64,000 bases of DNA from Streptomyces sp. V4I2 (lineage in GTDB: Bacteria > Actinomycetota > Actinomycetes > Streptomycetales > Streptomycetaceae), in contig NZ_JAUSZM010000003.1 of the NCBI RefSeq assembly GCF_030817655.1, positions 3,162,001-3,226,000 on the forward strand, given 5' to 3'. Of the stretch, positions 34,916 through 43,858 are shown one piece after another; the stretch's first letter is position 1; each line of letters starts with the position of its first letter. The translations under genes were made by a program, and so were the position numbers. The notes under the pieces were generated by a model. That model did not search any database. It worked only from the letters and a program-made list of their open reading frames with translations, and was not told the origin of the DNA.

Positions 34916-36694
34916 GTGCCTCAACTACGTCTCGCCCTGAACCAGATCGACTCACGCGTCGGTGACCTCGCCGGGAACACCGAGACGATCCTCCGCTGGA
35001 CCCGGCACTCCGCCGAGCAGGGAGCGCACCTGGTGGCGTTCCCGGAGATGGCGCTGACCGGGTATCCCGTCGAGGACCTCGCCCTGCGCTCGTCCTTCGT
35101 GGAGGCGTCCCGCGCGGCCCTGCGCGAGCTCGCCGCACGGCTCGCCGAGGAGGGCTTCGGGGAGCTTCCGGTGGTCGTCGGCTACCTCGACCGGTCCGAG
35201 TCCGCGCAGCCGAAGTTCGGCCAGCCGCCCGGCGCGCCCCGCAACGCTGGAGCGGTGCTGCACCGCGGCGAGGTGGTCCTGACCTACGCCAAGCACCACC
35301 TGCCGAACTACGGCGTCTTCGACGAGTTCCGCTACTTCATGCCCGGCGACACCATGCCGGTCGTGCGCGTGCACGGCATCGACGTGGCCCTCGCCATCTG
35401 CGAGGACCTGTGGCAGGACGGCGGCCGCGTGCCGGCGGCGCGCTCCGCCGAGGCCGGGCTGCTGCTGTCCATCAACGCCTCGCCGTACGAGCGCGACAAG
35501 GACGACACCCGGCTGGAGCTGGTCCGCAAGCGCGCCCAGGAGGCGGGCTGCACCACCGCCTACCTCGCCATGATGGGCGGGCAGGACGAGCTGGTCTTCG
35601 ACGGCGACTCGATCGTCGTCGACAAGGACGGCGAGGTCGTCGCGCGGGCGCCGCAGTTCTCGGAGGGCTGCGTGGTGCTGGACCTCGACCTGCCGGCCGC
35701 CTCGGTGGACGCGCCGACCGCCCGCGACGGAGTCGCTAATGGACAACGTGTCGACGACGGTCTGCGCATCGACCGGGTCGTCCTGTCCGAGGACCCGCTG
35801 CCCGCGTACCAGCCCGAACTCACCGGGGCCTACGCGGACCGTCTCGACGACGCCGAGGAGGTCTACTCGGCGCTGGTCGTGGGCCTGCGGGCGTACGTCG
35901 CGAAGAACGGCTTCAGCTCGGTCCTGATCGGCATGTCCGGCGGTATCGACTCGGCGCTGGTCGCGGCGATCGCGTGCGACGCGGTGGGCGCACAGAACGT
36001 GTACGGCGTGTCGATGCCCTCGAAGTACTCCTCCGAGCACTCGAAGGGGGACGCGGCGGAGATGGCCCGGCGGACGGGGCTGAACTTCCGTACGGTGCCG
36101 ATCGAGCCGATGTTCGACGCGTACATGGGCTCGCTGGGGCTGACCGGGCTGGCGGAGGAGAACCTCCAGTCCCGACTGCGCGGCACGATGCTGATGGCGA
36201 TCTCCAACCAGGAGGGCCACATCGTCCTCGCGCCCGGCAACAAGTCGGAGCTGGCGGTGGGGTATTCGACGCTGTACGGCGACTCGGTGGGCGCGTACGG
36301 GCCCATCAAGGACGTCTACAAGACGTGGATCTTCCGCCTGGCCCAGTGGCGCAACAAGGCGGCGGCCGAGCGGGGTCAAACCCCGCCGATCCCGGAGAAC
36401 TCGATCACCAAGCCGCCGAGCGCGGAGCTGCGGCCGGGGCAGGTCGACACGGACTCCCTGCCGGACTATCCGGTGCTGGACGGGATCCTCGAACTGTACG
36501 TCGACCGGGACCAGGGCGCCGACGCGATCGTCGCCGCCGGGTACGACCGGGAGCTGGTCGTGAAGACGCTGCGGATGGTCGACACGGCGGAGTACAAGCG
36601 GCGGCAGTATCCGCCGGGTACGAAGATCTCGGCGAAGGGGTTCGGCAAGGACCGCCGGCTGCCGATCACTAATGGCTGGCGGGAGTCGGTGTAG
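34916..36694 (+). CDS. nadE: Glutamine-dependent NAD+ synthetase
   Basis: A 592-aa two-domain enzyme that makes NAD+ from nicotinate adenine dinucleotide, ATP and glutamine. The N-terminal nitrilase-like glutaminase has E44 (FPEMALTGYP), K126 (YAKHHLPNYG) and C162 (AICEDLW). The C-terminal synthetase has the PP-loop SGGIDS at 341-346 and a GNKSELAVGYSTLYGD stretch. All catalytic residues are present. GTG 34916 gives MPQLRLALNQID, the usual family N-terminus. Confidence 0.94.
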   Translation: MPQLRLALNQIDSRVGDLAGNTETILRWTRHSAEQGAHLVAFPEMALTGYPVEDLALRSSFVEASRAALRELAARLAEEGFGELPVVVGYLDRSESAQPKFGQPPGAPRNAGAVLHRGEVVLTYAKHHLPNYGVFDEFRYFMPGDTMPVVRVHGIDVALAICEDLWQDGGRVPAARSAEAGLLLSINASPYERDKDDTRLELVRKRAQEAGCTTAYLAMMGGQDELVFDGDSIVVDKDGEVVARAPQFSEGCVVLDLDLPAASVDAPTARDGVANGQRVDDGLRIDRVVLSEDPLPAYQPELTGAYADRLDDAEEVYSALVVGLRAYVAKNGFSSVLIGMSGGIDSALVAAIACDAVGAQNVYGVSMPSKYSSEHSKGDAAEMARRTGLNFRTVPIEPMFDAYMGSLGLTGLAEENLQSRLRGTMLMAISNQEGHIVLAPGNKSELAVGYSTLYGDSVGAYGPIKDVYKTWIFRLAQWRNKAAAERGQTPPIPENSITKPPSAELRPGQVDTDSLPDYPVLDGILELYVDRDQGADAIVAAGYDRELVVKTLRMVDTAEYKRRQYPPGTKISAKGFGKDRRLPITNGWRESV

Positions 36695-36703
36695 TCGTCG
36701 CGC

Positions 36704-36732
36704 GGGGTCAACGGTCGTTGACCGTCGACCCC
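36704..36732. terminator. Bidirectional hairpin between nadE and the GNAT gene
   Basis: GGGGTCAACGGTC (36704-36716) pairs with GACCGTCGACCCC (36720-36732) with one mismatch and a 3-nt loop, between two convergent stop codons. Confidence 0.8.
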
Positions 36733-36743
36733 GCAGCGTCTGC

Positions 36744-37658
36744 TCAGCGTCCCTGACCGGCTTCCGGTTCGGCATACGCGAAGTCGTACGCGGCCCAATC
36801 GGTGAGCGTGCGATAGCCGAGGCGCTGGTAGAGGGCGTTGCTGGTGGGGTTGGACAGGTCGGCGAACAGGACGACATCCCTCGCGCCCGCGGCCAGCGCC
36901 GCCCGGCTCACCTCCGCCGCCACGGCGCCCGCGTAGCCGCGACCGCGCAGGTGGGCCGGGGTGTAGACGATGTCCACCTGGATCTGGCCGCCGATCATCG
37001 GGTTCATGCCCGCGATGGAGACGGGGGTGCCCTCGGGGGTTTCCCACAGCGTGTAGCGCTTGTCGGCGAAGCGGGTGTCGGCCCACGTCTGGGCGTCTAT
37101 CGAGACGTCTTCCCCGACGGCCTTGGCGAACTCGCCGCACCAGAACATGACTTGCTCGAGATCCTGCTCACCCAGGACGCGACCCCGGCCCGCCGGCAGC
37201 GGCTCCGGCGGGGTGAGCGTGCCGAGGCGGTACAGACGGAGCCGCGTGTCGCGGCGTCTCGGCGTCGCGCCGGTGTGCCGCTGCCAGGCCTCGGCGAAAG
37301 CGGCGGCCGTGCCGTGGTCCGCGCTGACGGAGGGGAGGGAGTGTCCAGCGGCGGCCAGGTGGGCGGCGAGGGAGTCGGCCTGCTCGGGCGTGAGTGGGGA
37401 GAGGCCGAAACCCCGGGGCGGGAGCCGGTAGAAGGTGGCGTGGACCTCGCCTGCCCGCTCCAGCACGCCGAAGACGGGAGCTTCGGCGCCGAACGCCTCC
37501 GCCCCGCGCGCTCGCACTCTCTCGGCCCAGGTCAACTGCATGACGTGCGGGCCGGGTCGAGAGCGCAGGAAGTCTCCGGCTCGGGCGAGGAAGTCGTCGA
37601 CGTCTTCGGTGAGGTGCCAGTCATCCGGTTCGGTGAGGTGCCAGTCATCCGGTCGCAT
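36744..37658 (-). CDS. GNAT family N-acetyltransferase
   Basis: A 304-aa protein. The C-terminal half is a GNAT fold with the acetyl-CoA loop RGRGYAGAVAAEV and the closing VLFADLSNPTSNALYQRLGY. The N-terminal half is a second, degenerate acetyltransferase-like domain. The substrate is unknown. The first 16 residues contain an exact repeat (PDDWHLTE twice) from a 24-bp tandem duplication, so the start may lie further in than 37658. It follows the MFS gene by 47 bp and may share its transcript. Confidence 0.85.
   Translation of the reverse strand: MRPDDWHLTEPDDWHLTEDVDDFLARAGDFLRSRPGPHVMQLTWAERVRARGAEAFGAEAPVFGVLERAGEVHATFYRLPPRGFGLSPLTPEQADSLAAHLAAAGHSLPSVSADHGTAAAFAEAWQRHTGATPRRRDTRLRLYRLGTLTPPEPLPAGRGRVLGEQDLEQVMFWCGEFAKAVGEDVSIDAQTWADTRFADKRYTLWETPEGTPVSIAGMNPMIGGQIQVDIVYTPAHLRGRGYAGAVAAEVSRAALAAGARDVVLFADLSNPTSNALYQRLGYRTLTDWAAYDFAYAEPEAGQGR
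37605..37652 (-). repeat. 24-bp perfect tandem duplication in the GNAT gene
   Basis: The unit at 37605-37628 is repeated exactly at 37629-37652 and encodes PDDWHLTE twice at the extreme N-terminus. It looks like a recent replication-slippage product. Confidence 0.9.
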
Positions 37659-37705
37659 GCTTCATGATTTCTCATTCAGCAGGCTGTGGGTGTGCTGTTC
37701 GGACC

Positions 37706-38920
37706 TCAGCGGTGCAACGCCTCGACGTCCCGCGGAACGTGGGTCGCGACCAGCCGCCCCTGAGGGGCGACAACCCGCCGCCGGTCCACTACAGCCGCCG
37801 CACCGGCGACCGCCAGACCCAGCACGGCCAAGCCCGCACCCGCCAGCGCCGGAGACGTCACCCCGAACCCCGCGGCCAGCGCGACGCCCCCGATCCACGC
37901 ACCCCCGGCGTTGGCCAGGTTGAACGCCGCCTGGTTCGCGGAGGACGCCAGGGACGGGGCGGCCGAGGCCTTCTCCATCACCATCAGCTGCAACGGCGAG
38001 CCGGTCACGAACGCCGCCGTGCCGAGCAGCACGACCGCAAGGCCCGCGCTCCACTCCGCGCTCATGAGCAGCGGGAACAGCGCCAACACGGCCACCAGGG
38101 CGATCAGTCCGCCGAACAGCGTGCCGCGCAGGGAGTGGTCGGCGAGGCGTCCGCCCAGCAGGTTGCCGGCGGTCGCGCCGACGCCGAACAGCGCCAGCAG
38201 CAGCGTCACGCTGGAGTCGGCGAAGCCGGCGGCGTCGGTGAGCATGGGCGTGATGTAGCTGTACGCGGCGAACAGCGCGCCGAAGCCCGCGACGGTCGTG
38301 CCGAGCGCGAGCCAGACCGGGAGGGAGCGCAGCGCGGCGAGTTCGCCGCGGACGCCGACGCGCGGGGCGTGGGCGTCGTCGTGGGCGATGAGCTTGGCCA
38401 GGGCCGCGATGGCCACGACGCCGATCGTGCTGACGCCGAGGAAGGTCGCCCGCCAGCCCAGCTGCTGGCCCATGAGGGTGGCGACGGGCACGCCCGCGAT
38501 GTTGGCGACGGTGAGGCCGAGGAACATCAGGGAGACCGAGCGGGCCTTGCGCTCCGGCGCCACCATCGTCGTGGCGACGACGGCACCCACGCCGAAGAAG
38601 GCGCCGTGCGGGAGGCCGCTGAGCAAGCGGGCCGCCAGGAGCCAGTGGTAGTCGGGGGCGAAGGCGGAGAGCGCGTTGCCGGCCACGAACAGGACCATGA
38701 GGCCGATCAGGACCGTGCGGCGGGACATGCGCGCGGTGACCGCGGCGAGCAAGGGGGCACCGACGACCACGCCCAGCGCGTACGCGGAGACCAGATGGCC
38801 GGCCTCGGGGAGCGAGATGTTCAGGTCGTCCGCGACGTCGGGCAGCAGGCCCATCATCACGAACTCGGTCGTACCGATGCCGAAGGCGCCCACGGCGAGG
38901 GCGAGCAGGGCCAGGGGCAT
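37706..38920 (-). CDS. MFS transporter (AraJ/CmlA-like DHA1 family)
   Basis: A 404-aa protein with 12 predicted helices. N-terminal ALAVGAFGIGTTEFVMMGLL followed by LPDVADDL and the loop 2-3 stretch are typical of DHA1 sugar-efflux or drug-efflux pumps. No substrate can be named. An in-frame ATG at 38968 lies inside a perfect inverted repeat that looks like an operator, so ATG 38920 (MPLALLAL) is preferred; its ribosome site (AAAGG) is rather distant. Confidence 0.85.
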   Translation of the reverse strand: MPLALLALAVGAFGIGTTEFVMMGLLPDVADDLNISLPEAGHLVSAYALGVVVGAPLLAAVTARMSRRTVLIGLMVLFVAGNALSAFAPDYHWLLAARLLSGLPHGAFFGVGAVVATTMVAPERKARSVSLMFLGLTVANIAGVPVATLMGQQLGWRATFLGVSTIGVVAIAALAKLIAHDDAHAPRVGVRGELAALRSLPVWLALGTTVAGFGALFAAYSYITPMLTDAAGFADSSVTLLLALFGVGATAGNLLGGRLADHSLRGTLFGGLIALVAVLALFPLLMSAEWSAGLAVVLLGTAAFVTGSPLQLMVMEKASAAPSLASSANQAAFNLANAGGAWIGGVALAAGFGVTSPALAGAGLAVLGLAVAGAAAVVDRRRVVAPQGRLVATHVPRDVEALHR

Positions 38921-38952
38921 GAAAAGACCATTGCCTTTCGAGGGAGAGCGGA

Positions 38953-38985
38953 GTTCCGTACGAAGCATATGTTCAAGTACGGAAC
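38953..38985. promoter_or_regulatory. Perfect 9-bp inverted repeat upstream of the MFS gene
   Basis: GTTCCGTAC (38953-38961) and GTACGGAAC (38977-38985) flank 15 bp. The GTAC-flanked symmetry resembles operators of HxlR/MarR-type regulators, but no regulator gene is next to it. Confidence 0.65.
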
Positions 38986-39020
38986 AAAGACTCCCTCGGC
39001 CGGTATTCCGGCAGGTGACG

Positions 39021-40070
39021 TCAGGATGACGTGTCGACGTTCACACGCGCGGCCACCGGAAGGTGGTCGCTCCCGGTCCGCGGAAGCGTCCAGGAGCTCA
39101 GCGGCTCGATGCCCTTCACCATGATCTGGTCGATCCGCGCCATCGGGAACGACGCCGGCCAGCTGAACCCGAAGCCGCTGCCCGCCGCGCCCTGCGTGGA
39201 ACGCATCTGGGAGGTGACGGCGTTGAGCGAGCGGTCGTTCATGGTGCCGTTCAGGTCACCGAGCAGTACGACCCTGGTCAGCTTCTCGTCGGCGATGGCC
39301 TCGCCGAGGGCGTCGGCGCTCTTGTCGCGCTGGTGGGCCGTGAACCCGGCCTCCACCTTCACCCGCACCGACGGCAGATGGGCGACGTACACGGCGACCT
39401 GCCCGGCGGGCGTGGTCACCGTGGCGCGCATGGCGCGCGTCCAGCCCAGCTTGATGTCCACGGGCCTGAGTCCGGTGAGCGGGTACTTGCTCCACAGACC
39501 GACGGTGCCCTGCACCGAGTGGTACTTGTACGTCGACGTCAGCGCCTTCTCGTACGTCGGGACCGCCGTCTCCGTCAGCTCCTCCAGGGCGACCACGTCC
39601 GCGCCGGACGCGGCGACGTCGCGGGCGGTGCCGGCGGGGTCGGGGTTGTCGGCGTTGACGTTGTGCGTGGCCATGGTGAGGTCGCCGCCGGTGGCGGCCT
39701 TGTCGGTGAGGAGGCTGCCGAAGAGGTTGAACCAGACGGCCGACAGGAGCAGCACCGCGACCAGGGCGGTCGCGGACTTCCGTACCAGGGCGAGAACCAG
39801 CAGCACTGGCACGGCGAGACCCAGCCAGGGCAGGAAGGTCTCGATGAGGCTGCCGAGGTTGCCGAAGCGGTTGGGGATCTGCGCGTGCAGCAACATGATC
39901 AGGGCGATCAGCACCGCGAGCGCCGTGACGACGAGGCCGCGGCGCCAGATGCGCTTGTCACCGCGCCAGCCGGCCAGGAGGCGGTCCGTCAGGCGCCGGA
40001 ATCGGGCTCCCCGGCGCTCGGGTCCCGAGCCTCCGTTGTCCGTCTCCGTCATGTACGCCTGCTGCGCCAT
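39021..40070 (-). CDS. Membrane-anchored endonuclease/exonuclease/phosphatase family protein
   Basis: A 349-aa protein: a short cytoplasmic tail, three helices (about residues 44-62, 76-96, 101-120) and an exported EEP domain with ATHNVNADN, VVALEELTE, LLGDLNGTMND and GSDHLPVAARV, which supply the Asn, Glu, Asp-Asn and His of the catalytic site. Substrates of such proteins include nucleic acids and phospholipids; none can be chosen here. The start at 40070 has a weak GAGG site; ATG 40052 is an alternative. Confidence 0.86.
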   Translation of the reverse strand: MAQQAYMTETDNGGSGPERRGARFRRLTDRLLAGWRGDKRIWRRGLVVTALAVLIALIMLLHAQIPNRFGNLGSLIETFLPWLGLAVPVLLVLALVRKSATALVAVLLLSAVWFNLFGSLLTDKAATGGDLTMATHNVNADNPDPAGTARDVAASGADVVALEELTETAVPTYEKALTSTYKYHSVQGTVGLWSKYPLTGLRPVDIKLGWTRAMRATVTTPAGQVAVYVAHLPSVRVKVEAGFTAHQRDKSADALGEAIADEKLTRVVLLGDLNGTMNDRSLNAVTSQMRSTQGAAGSGFGFSWPASFPMARIDQIMVKGIEPLSSWTLPRTGSDHLPVAARVNVDTSS

Positions 40071-40263
40071 ACCGTCGCCTCACTGCCTGCCGTGCACACC
40101 GTTCGCCCCCCGTGTCCTACGACCCTAGGGGATGATCGCCGCTGTTCCTGCCGTCCCATGACGGCCGTACGGGCACGAGGACGTACAAGTCGGCGCCGCG
40201 AGTTCCGGTCACGCCGGGGGAAAGCGCCCTCTGTGACGAAACGCGCACACGGGCGGGACAGCC

Positions 40264-40911
40264 CTACGCGGAGGGCGAACTGACGGGTGGTGAACTGACG
40301 GGCCGTAGCCCTTCCAGCACCATGTCGACGATCTGTTCGGACAGGCCCGCGGGGAGATCGGCGTCCGGGCGCATGACGGTGCGCACGAGCATGGGGCCCG
40401 CGAACATGTCGTTCATCAGCTCGACGTCGATGTCCCCGCGCAGCTCGCCGTTCTCCTGTCCGCGACGCAGGACGTCGAGCTGGATCCGGCGGCGAGGTGC
40501 GATGACGGTCGCGTGGTAGGCGGCCCAGACCTTCGGGCTGCTCTTCATCTGGGCGTAGACGCTGTGCAGAAGCGCGGACGAGCGGGTCATCAGCCCACGT
40601 TGGCGCAGTTGTTCGAGGAGGGCCACGAGGTCGTCGCGGATCGACGTGCCGGGGAGTTCCGGGTCCGCCGGCTCCGCCGTGCGTACGACGTCGACGAAGA
40701 GTTCCTCCTTGCCGCTCCAGCGGCGGTAGATGGTGGCCTTGCCGACGCCCGCGGTACGGGCGATGCGCTCGATGGACAGCTCGGCGAGCGGAACGCCGTC
40801 CTCCAGGAGCTTCATCACCGCCTCGACGATGGCGCGCTCCACGGCCTCGCTGCGGGGACGCCCCCGTGCGGGGCCGTCCTGCGCGGGTCGGCTGTCGGCG
40901 AGGCTGCTCAC
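40264..40911 (-). CDS. TetR family regulator of the adjacent MFS exporter
   Basis: A 215-aa protein, GTG start. The DNA-binding domain is VERAIVEAVMKLLEDG, then LSIERIARTAGVGKATIYRR and WSGKEELF. It lies 51 nt downstream of a DHA2 exporter gene in the same direction, so exporter and repressor are probably one autoregulated operon. A GATACG/CGTATC palindrome upstream of the exporter is the likely operator. Confidence 0.9.
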   Translation of the reverse strand: MSSLADSRPAQDGPARGRPRSEAVERAIVEAVMKLLEDGVPLAELSIERIARTAGVGKATIYRRWSGKEELFVDVVRTAEPADPELPGTSIRDDLVALLEQLRQRGLMTRSSALLHSVYAQMKSSPKVWAAYHATVIAPRRRIQLDVLRRGQENGELRGDIDVELMNDMFAGPMLVRTVMRPDADLPAGLSEQIVDMVLEGLRPVSSPPVSSPSA

Positions 40912-40962
40912 GTTCGCTGGTCCCTTCTGTGGCCTGGGGTGATTCTCCCCCGGATACGGCCG

Positions 40963-42558
40963 CTACTCCGCCTCCGCCAACTCCTGCTCCGCCTTGCCCT
41001 TGTCCCGCTGAGGTGTCGGCACCTTCCCCGGCAGGTACAGGGCGACGACGACCGCGCCGAAGACCGCCACGCCCGCTCCCCACAGCGCCGTGACGTGCAT
41101 GGCGTGCAGGAACGCGTCGTTGGCGGAGCCGACGAGTGCCTCGCCCCTGGGGCCGAGCTTCGCGGCGGCACCCAGGGTCGACTCGATGGACTCCCCCGCG
41201 GTGTGGCGCAGGCCGGCGGGCAGCGCGCCGAGCTTGTCCTCGATGCCGCCGCGGTACGCCGTGGAGAGCACCGAGCCGAGTACGGCGATGCCCAGCGCGC
41301 CGCCGACCTGGCGGAAGGTGTTGCTGAGCGCGGAGGCGGAGCCGGCCTTCTCGCGGGGCAGGGCCTGCATGATGACGACGCTGACCGGCGTCATGATGTG
41401 GGCCATGCCGGTGCCCATGAGGAAGAAGATCACCTCGAGGATCCAGATCGGGGTGTCCGCCTCCAGCGTGGCGAACGCGGCCAGCATCGCGGCGATGATC
41501 AGCATGCCGGCCGTGGTGGTGGCCTTGTAGCCGAAGCGGTCGACGAGCAGCCGGGCGCGCGGCGCGAAGATCATCTGGGCGGCGGCCAGCGGCAGCATCA
41601 GCAGACCGGTCTGCAGCGGGGAGTAGCCGCGCACGCTCTGGGTGTAGAAGACCGAGAAGAAGGTCACGCCCATCAGCGCGAAGAAGACCAGCGCGATGGC
41701 GGCGATCGCGGCCGAGAAGACCTTGTCGCGGAAATAGGTGACGTCGATGGACGGGTGGCTGCTGCGCTTCTCGAACACGACGAAGGCGACGAGGACCAGG
41801 ACACCGGCGGCGATGGTCGCCAGGACCGTCGGGTCGGTGAAGTCGGCGATCTGGCCGCCCTTGATGATGCCGTAGACGAGCAGGACGAGGCCGACGACGG
41901 ACAGCACGACGCCGACGGGGTCGAGCCGGCCGGGGTTCGGGTCGCGGGAGTCGGGCACCAGCCACAGCATCAGCGCGAGGGCGATGACGACGATCGGCAC
42001 GTTGATGAGGAAGACCGAGCCCCACCAGAAGTGGTCGAGCAGCACACCGCCGGTGATCGGCCCGATGGCGATGGCCAGACCGACGCCACCGGCCCAGATC
42101 CCGATGGCCTTCGGCTGCTCCTCGCGCTCGAAGACGTTCATCAGGACGGCGAGGGTGGCCGGCATCACGAAGGCGGCGCCGAGGCCCATCAGCGCGCGGA
42201 AGGTGATCAGCTCGCCCGGTGAGCCGGAGGAGGCGGCGAGGGCGGAGCCGATGCCGAACACGACGAGCCCGCCCATCAGGACCTTCTTGCGGCCGAGCCG
42301 GTCGCCGAGCAGGCCGGCGCTGAACAGCAGGCCGGCGAAGACCAGGGTGTACGCGTTGATCGCCCACTCCAGCTCGCCCTGGGTGGCGCCCAGGCCGGTG
42401 GGGGCGGGTGTCGAGATCGTCTTGATGGCGACGTTCAGGATCGAGTTGTCGAGCACCACGATCAACAGGCTCAGCATCAGGACGCCGAGGATCAGCCAGC
42501 GGCGCCGGTGCACCGCTTCCGGTATTCGGGACCGGGAGTCAGGAACTGCGGTAGTCAT
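40963..42558 (-). CDS. MFS drug exporter, DHA2 (EmrB/QacA) family
   Basis: A 531-aa protein with 14 predicted helices. [10 protein letters not shown] in helix 1 and [20 protein letters not shown] in the first loop are DHA2 signatures (motif D1 and motif A). It should use proton force to expel drugs or secondary metabolites. ATG 42558 (MTTAVPDS) begins 23 bp from a promoter-like palindrome. The downstream TetR gene probably senses an exported compound. Confidence 0.92.
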   Translation of the reverse strand: MTTAVPDSRSRIPEAVHRRRWLILGVLMLSLLIVVLDNSILNVAIKTISTPAPTGLGATQGELEWAINAYTLVFAGLLFSAGLLGDRLGRKKVLMGGLVVFGIGSALAASSGSPGELITFRALMGLGAAFVMPATLAVLMNVFEREEQPKAIGIWAGGVGLAIAIGPITGGVLLDHFWWGSVFLINVPIVVIALALMLWLVPDSRDPNPGRLDPVGVVLSVVGLVLLVYGIIKGGQIADFTDPTVLATIAAGVLVLVAFVVFEKRSSHPSIDVTYFRDKVFSAAIAAIALVFFALMGVTFFSVFYTQSVRGYSPLQTGLLMLPLAAAQMIFAPRARLLVDRFGYKATTTAGMLIIAAMLAAFATLEADTPIWILEVIFFLMGTGMAHIMTPVSVVIMQALPREKAGSASALSNTFRQVGGALGIAVLGSVLSTAYRGGIEDKLGALPAGLRHTAGESIESTLGAAAKLGPRGEALVGSANDAFLHAMHVTALWGAGVAVFGAVVVALYLPGKVPTPQRDKGKAEQELAEAE

Positions 42559-42580
42559 GCGTTCGAGCGTACGTCCATTT

Positions 42581-42603
42581 CGATACGGCACCGTCTCGTA
42601 TCG
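42581..42603. promoter_or_regulatory. TetR-type operator of the DHA2 exporter
   Basis: CGATACG (42581-42587), 9 bp, CGTATCG (42597-42603). On the minus strand TTTACG and TATCGA with a 16-bp spacer would form a promoter embedded in the palindrome. This is the classic form of a TetR-family site. Confidence 0.7.
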
Positions 42604-42668
42604 TAAACATTTTACCCAGCTCTTACGTGCCGGAACCGTCACACGGACCTCCGCGGGCCCTCCCCTAG

Positions 42669-42700
42669 CCCTCCCTGGCACGAGGTGCCACCATGGAGGG
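42669..42700 (+). other. Stem-loop in the panB upstream region
   Basis: TGGCAC (42676-42681) pairs with GTGCCA (42685-42690), extended by CCCTCC (42669-42674) with GGAGGG (42695-42700). It lies about 50 nt before panB and could be a leader structure. Confidence 0.4.
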
Positions 42701-42751
42701 GATCCGGGGACGCCGTAAGGGCGCCTCGAGATGACTGAAGGAGCCGTTGCA

Positions 42752-43627
42752 ATGACGCAGCTTTCGGCTGCCCAGCCTGCGCAGCAGAAACCCTCCGACG
42801 GCAGCAAGGCGCTGTACGGGGGCAAGGGCACGCGCCGTATCACCGTCCGCGACATCGCCGCCGCCAAGGAGCGCGGCGAGAAGTGGCCCATGCTCACCGC
42901 GTACGACGCGATGACCGCGTCCGTCTTCGACGAGGCCGGCATCCCGGTCATGCTCGTCGGGGACTCGGCGGGCAACTGTCACCTCGGGTACGAGTCCACC
43001 GTGCCCGTCACCCTCGACGAGATGACCATGCTCTCCGCGGCCGTCGTCCGGGGCACCCAGCGCGCCCTGATCGTCGGCGACCTGCCCTTCGGCTCCTACC
43101 AGGAGGGTCCGGTGCAGGCGCTGCGCTCGGCGACCCGGCTGGTCAAGGAGGCCGGGGTCGGGGCCGTCAAGCTGGAGGGCGGCGAGCGATCGCACCGGCA
43201 GATCGAACTGCTGGTGGAGTCCGGGATCCCCGTGATGGCCCACATCGGGCTGACCCCGCAGTCCGTGAACGCCATGGGCTACCGCGTCCAGGGGCGCGGC
43301 GAGGAGGCGGCCCAGCAACTGCTGCGGGACGCGAAGGCGGTGCAGGACGCGGGCGCGTTCGCGGTGGTCCTGGAGCTGGTTCCGGCGGAGCTGGCGGCCG
43401 AGGTGACGCGGGTGCTGCACATTCCGACCGTCGGGATCGGCGCCGGTCCTCAGACGGACGCGCAGGTGCTGGTGTGGACGGACATGCTCGGGCTGACCGG
43501 GGGGCGGATGCCGAAGTTCGTGAAGCAGTACGCGAATCTGCGTGAGGTGATGGGGAACGCGGCGAAGGCGTTCGCGGAGGACGTGGTCGGCGGGGCGTTC
43601 CCGCTCGAGGAGCACAGCGTCCACTGA
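42752..43627 (+). CDS. panB: 3-methyl-2-oxobutanoate hydroxymethyltransferase
   Basis: A 291-aa enzyme of pantothenate synthesis that adds a hydroxymethyl group from methylene-tetrahydrofolate to 2-oxoisovalerate, giving ketopantoate. Family motifs: [45 protein letters not shown] and [20 protein letters not shown]. Metal and substrate residues (Asp in GDSAG, Lys/Glu in KLEGG) are present. ATG 42752 has AAGGAG upstream; ATG 42731 does not. No panC or panD is adjacent. Confidence 0.95.
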   Translation: MTQLSAAQPAQQKPSDGSKALYGGKGTRRITVRDIAAAKERGEKWPMLTAYDAMTASVFDEAGIPVMLVGDSAGNCHLGYESTVPVTLDEMTMLSAAVVRGTQRALIVGDLPFGSYQEGPVQALRSATRLVKEAGVGAVKLEGGERSHRQIELLVESGIPVMAHIGLTPQSVNAMGYRVQGRGEEAAQQLLRDAKAVQDAGAFAVVLELVPAELAAEVTRVLHIPTVGIGAGPQTDAQVLVWTDMLGLTGGRMPKFVKQYANLREVMGNAAKAFAEDVVGGAFPLEEHSVH

Positions 43628-43645
43628 GCCACTGCGGCACCACTG

Positions 43646-43677
43646 CAGCCCGCCGATCTTCCCCCGTCGGCGGGCTG
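43646..43677 (+). terminator. panB terminator hairpin
   Basis: A perfect 11-bp stem (43646-43656 with 43667-43677) with a 10-nt loop, 18 nt past the panB stop. Confidence 0.85.
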
Positions 43678-43836
43678 TTGCCGCTCTCGGCTCCGACCGT
43701 CCCTGGAGGCTCCGCCCCCGGACCCCCGGCCTGTGCCCACCCACCACCCGTCTCGGTCGGCCGAGAGGTGCACCAACAGACCCAGCCGTCGGTGCCCTGC
43801 AGGTGGCTGTCGGCGGACTGTCGGTCGTTTGTCGGT

Positions 43837-43858
43837 GGGGACTGACAAGGTCGTCCCC
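43837..43858 (+). promoter_or_regulatory. Hairpin abutting the ABC ATPase start codon
   Basis: GGGGAC (43837-43842) pairs with GTCCCC (43853-43858); the loop carries the only Shine-Dalgarno-like AAGG, and the ATG follows at once. Three TGTCGG/TTGTCGG repeats (about 43808, 43820, 43830) lie just upstream. Confidence 0.45.

Noticed and set aside
37664..39124. A long plus-strand frame opposite the MFS gene
   Set aside because: It is rich in Arg/Gly/Asp/Glu without motifs, whereas the minus strand gives a 12-helix transporter.
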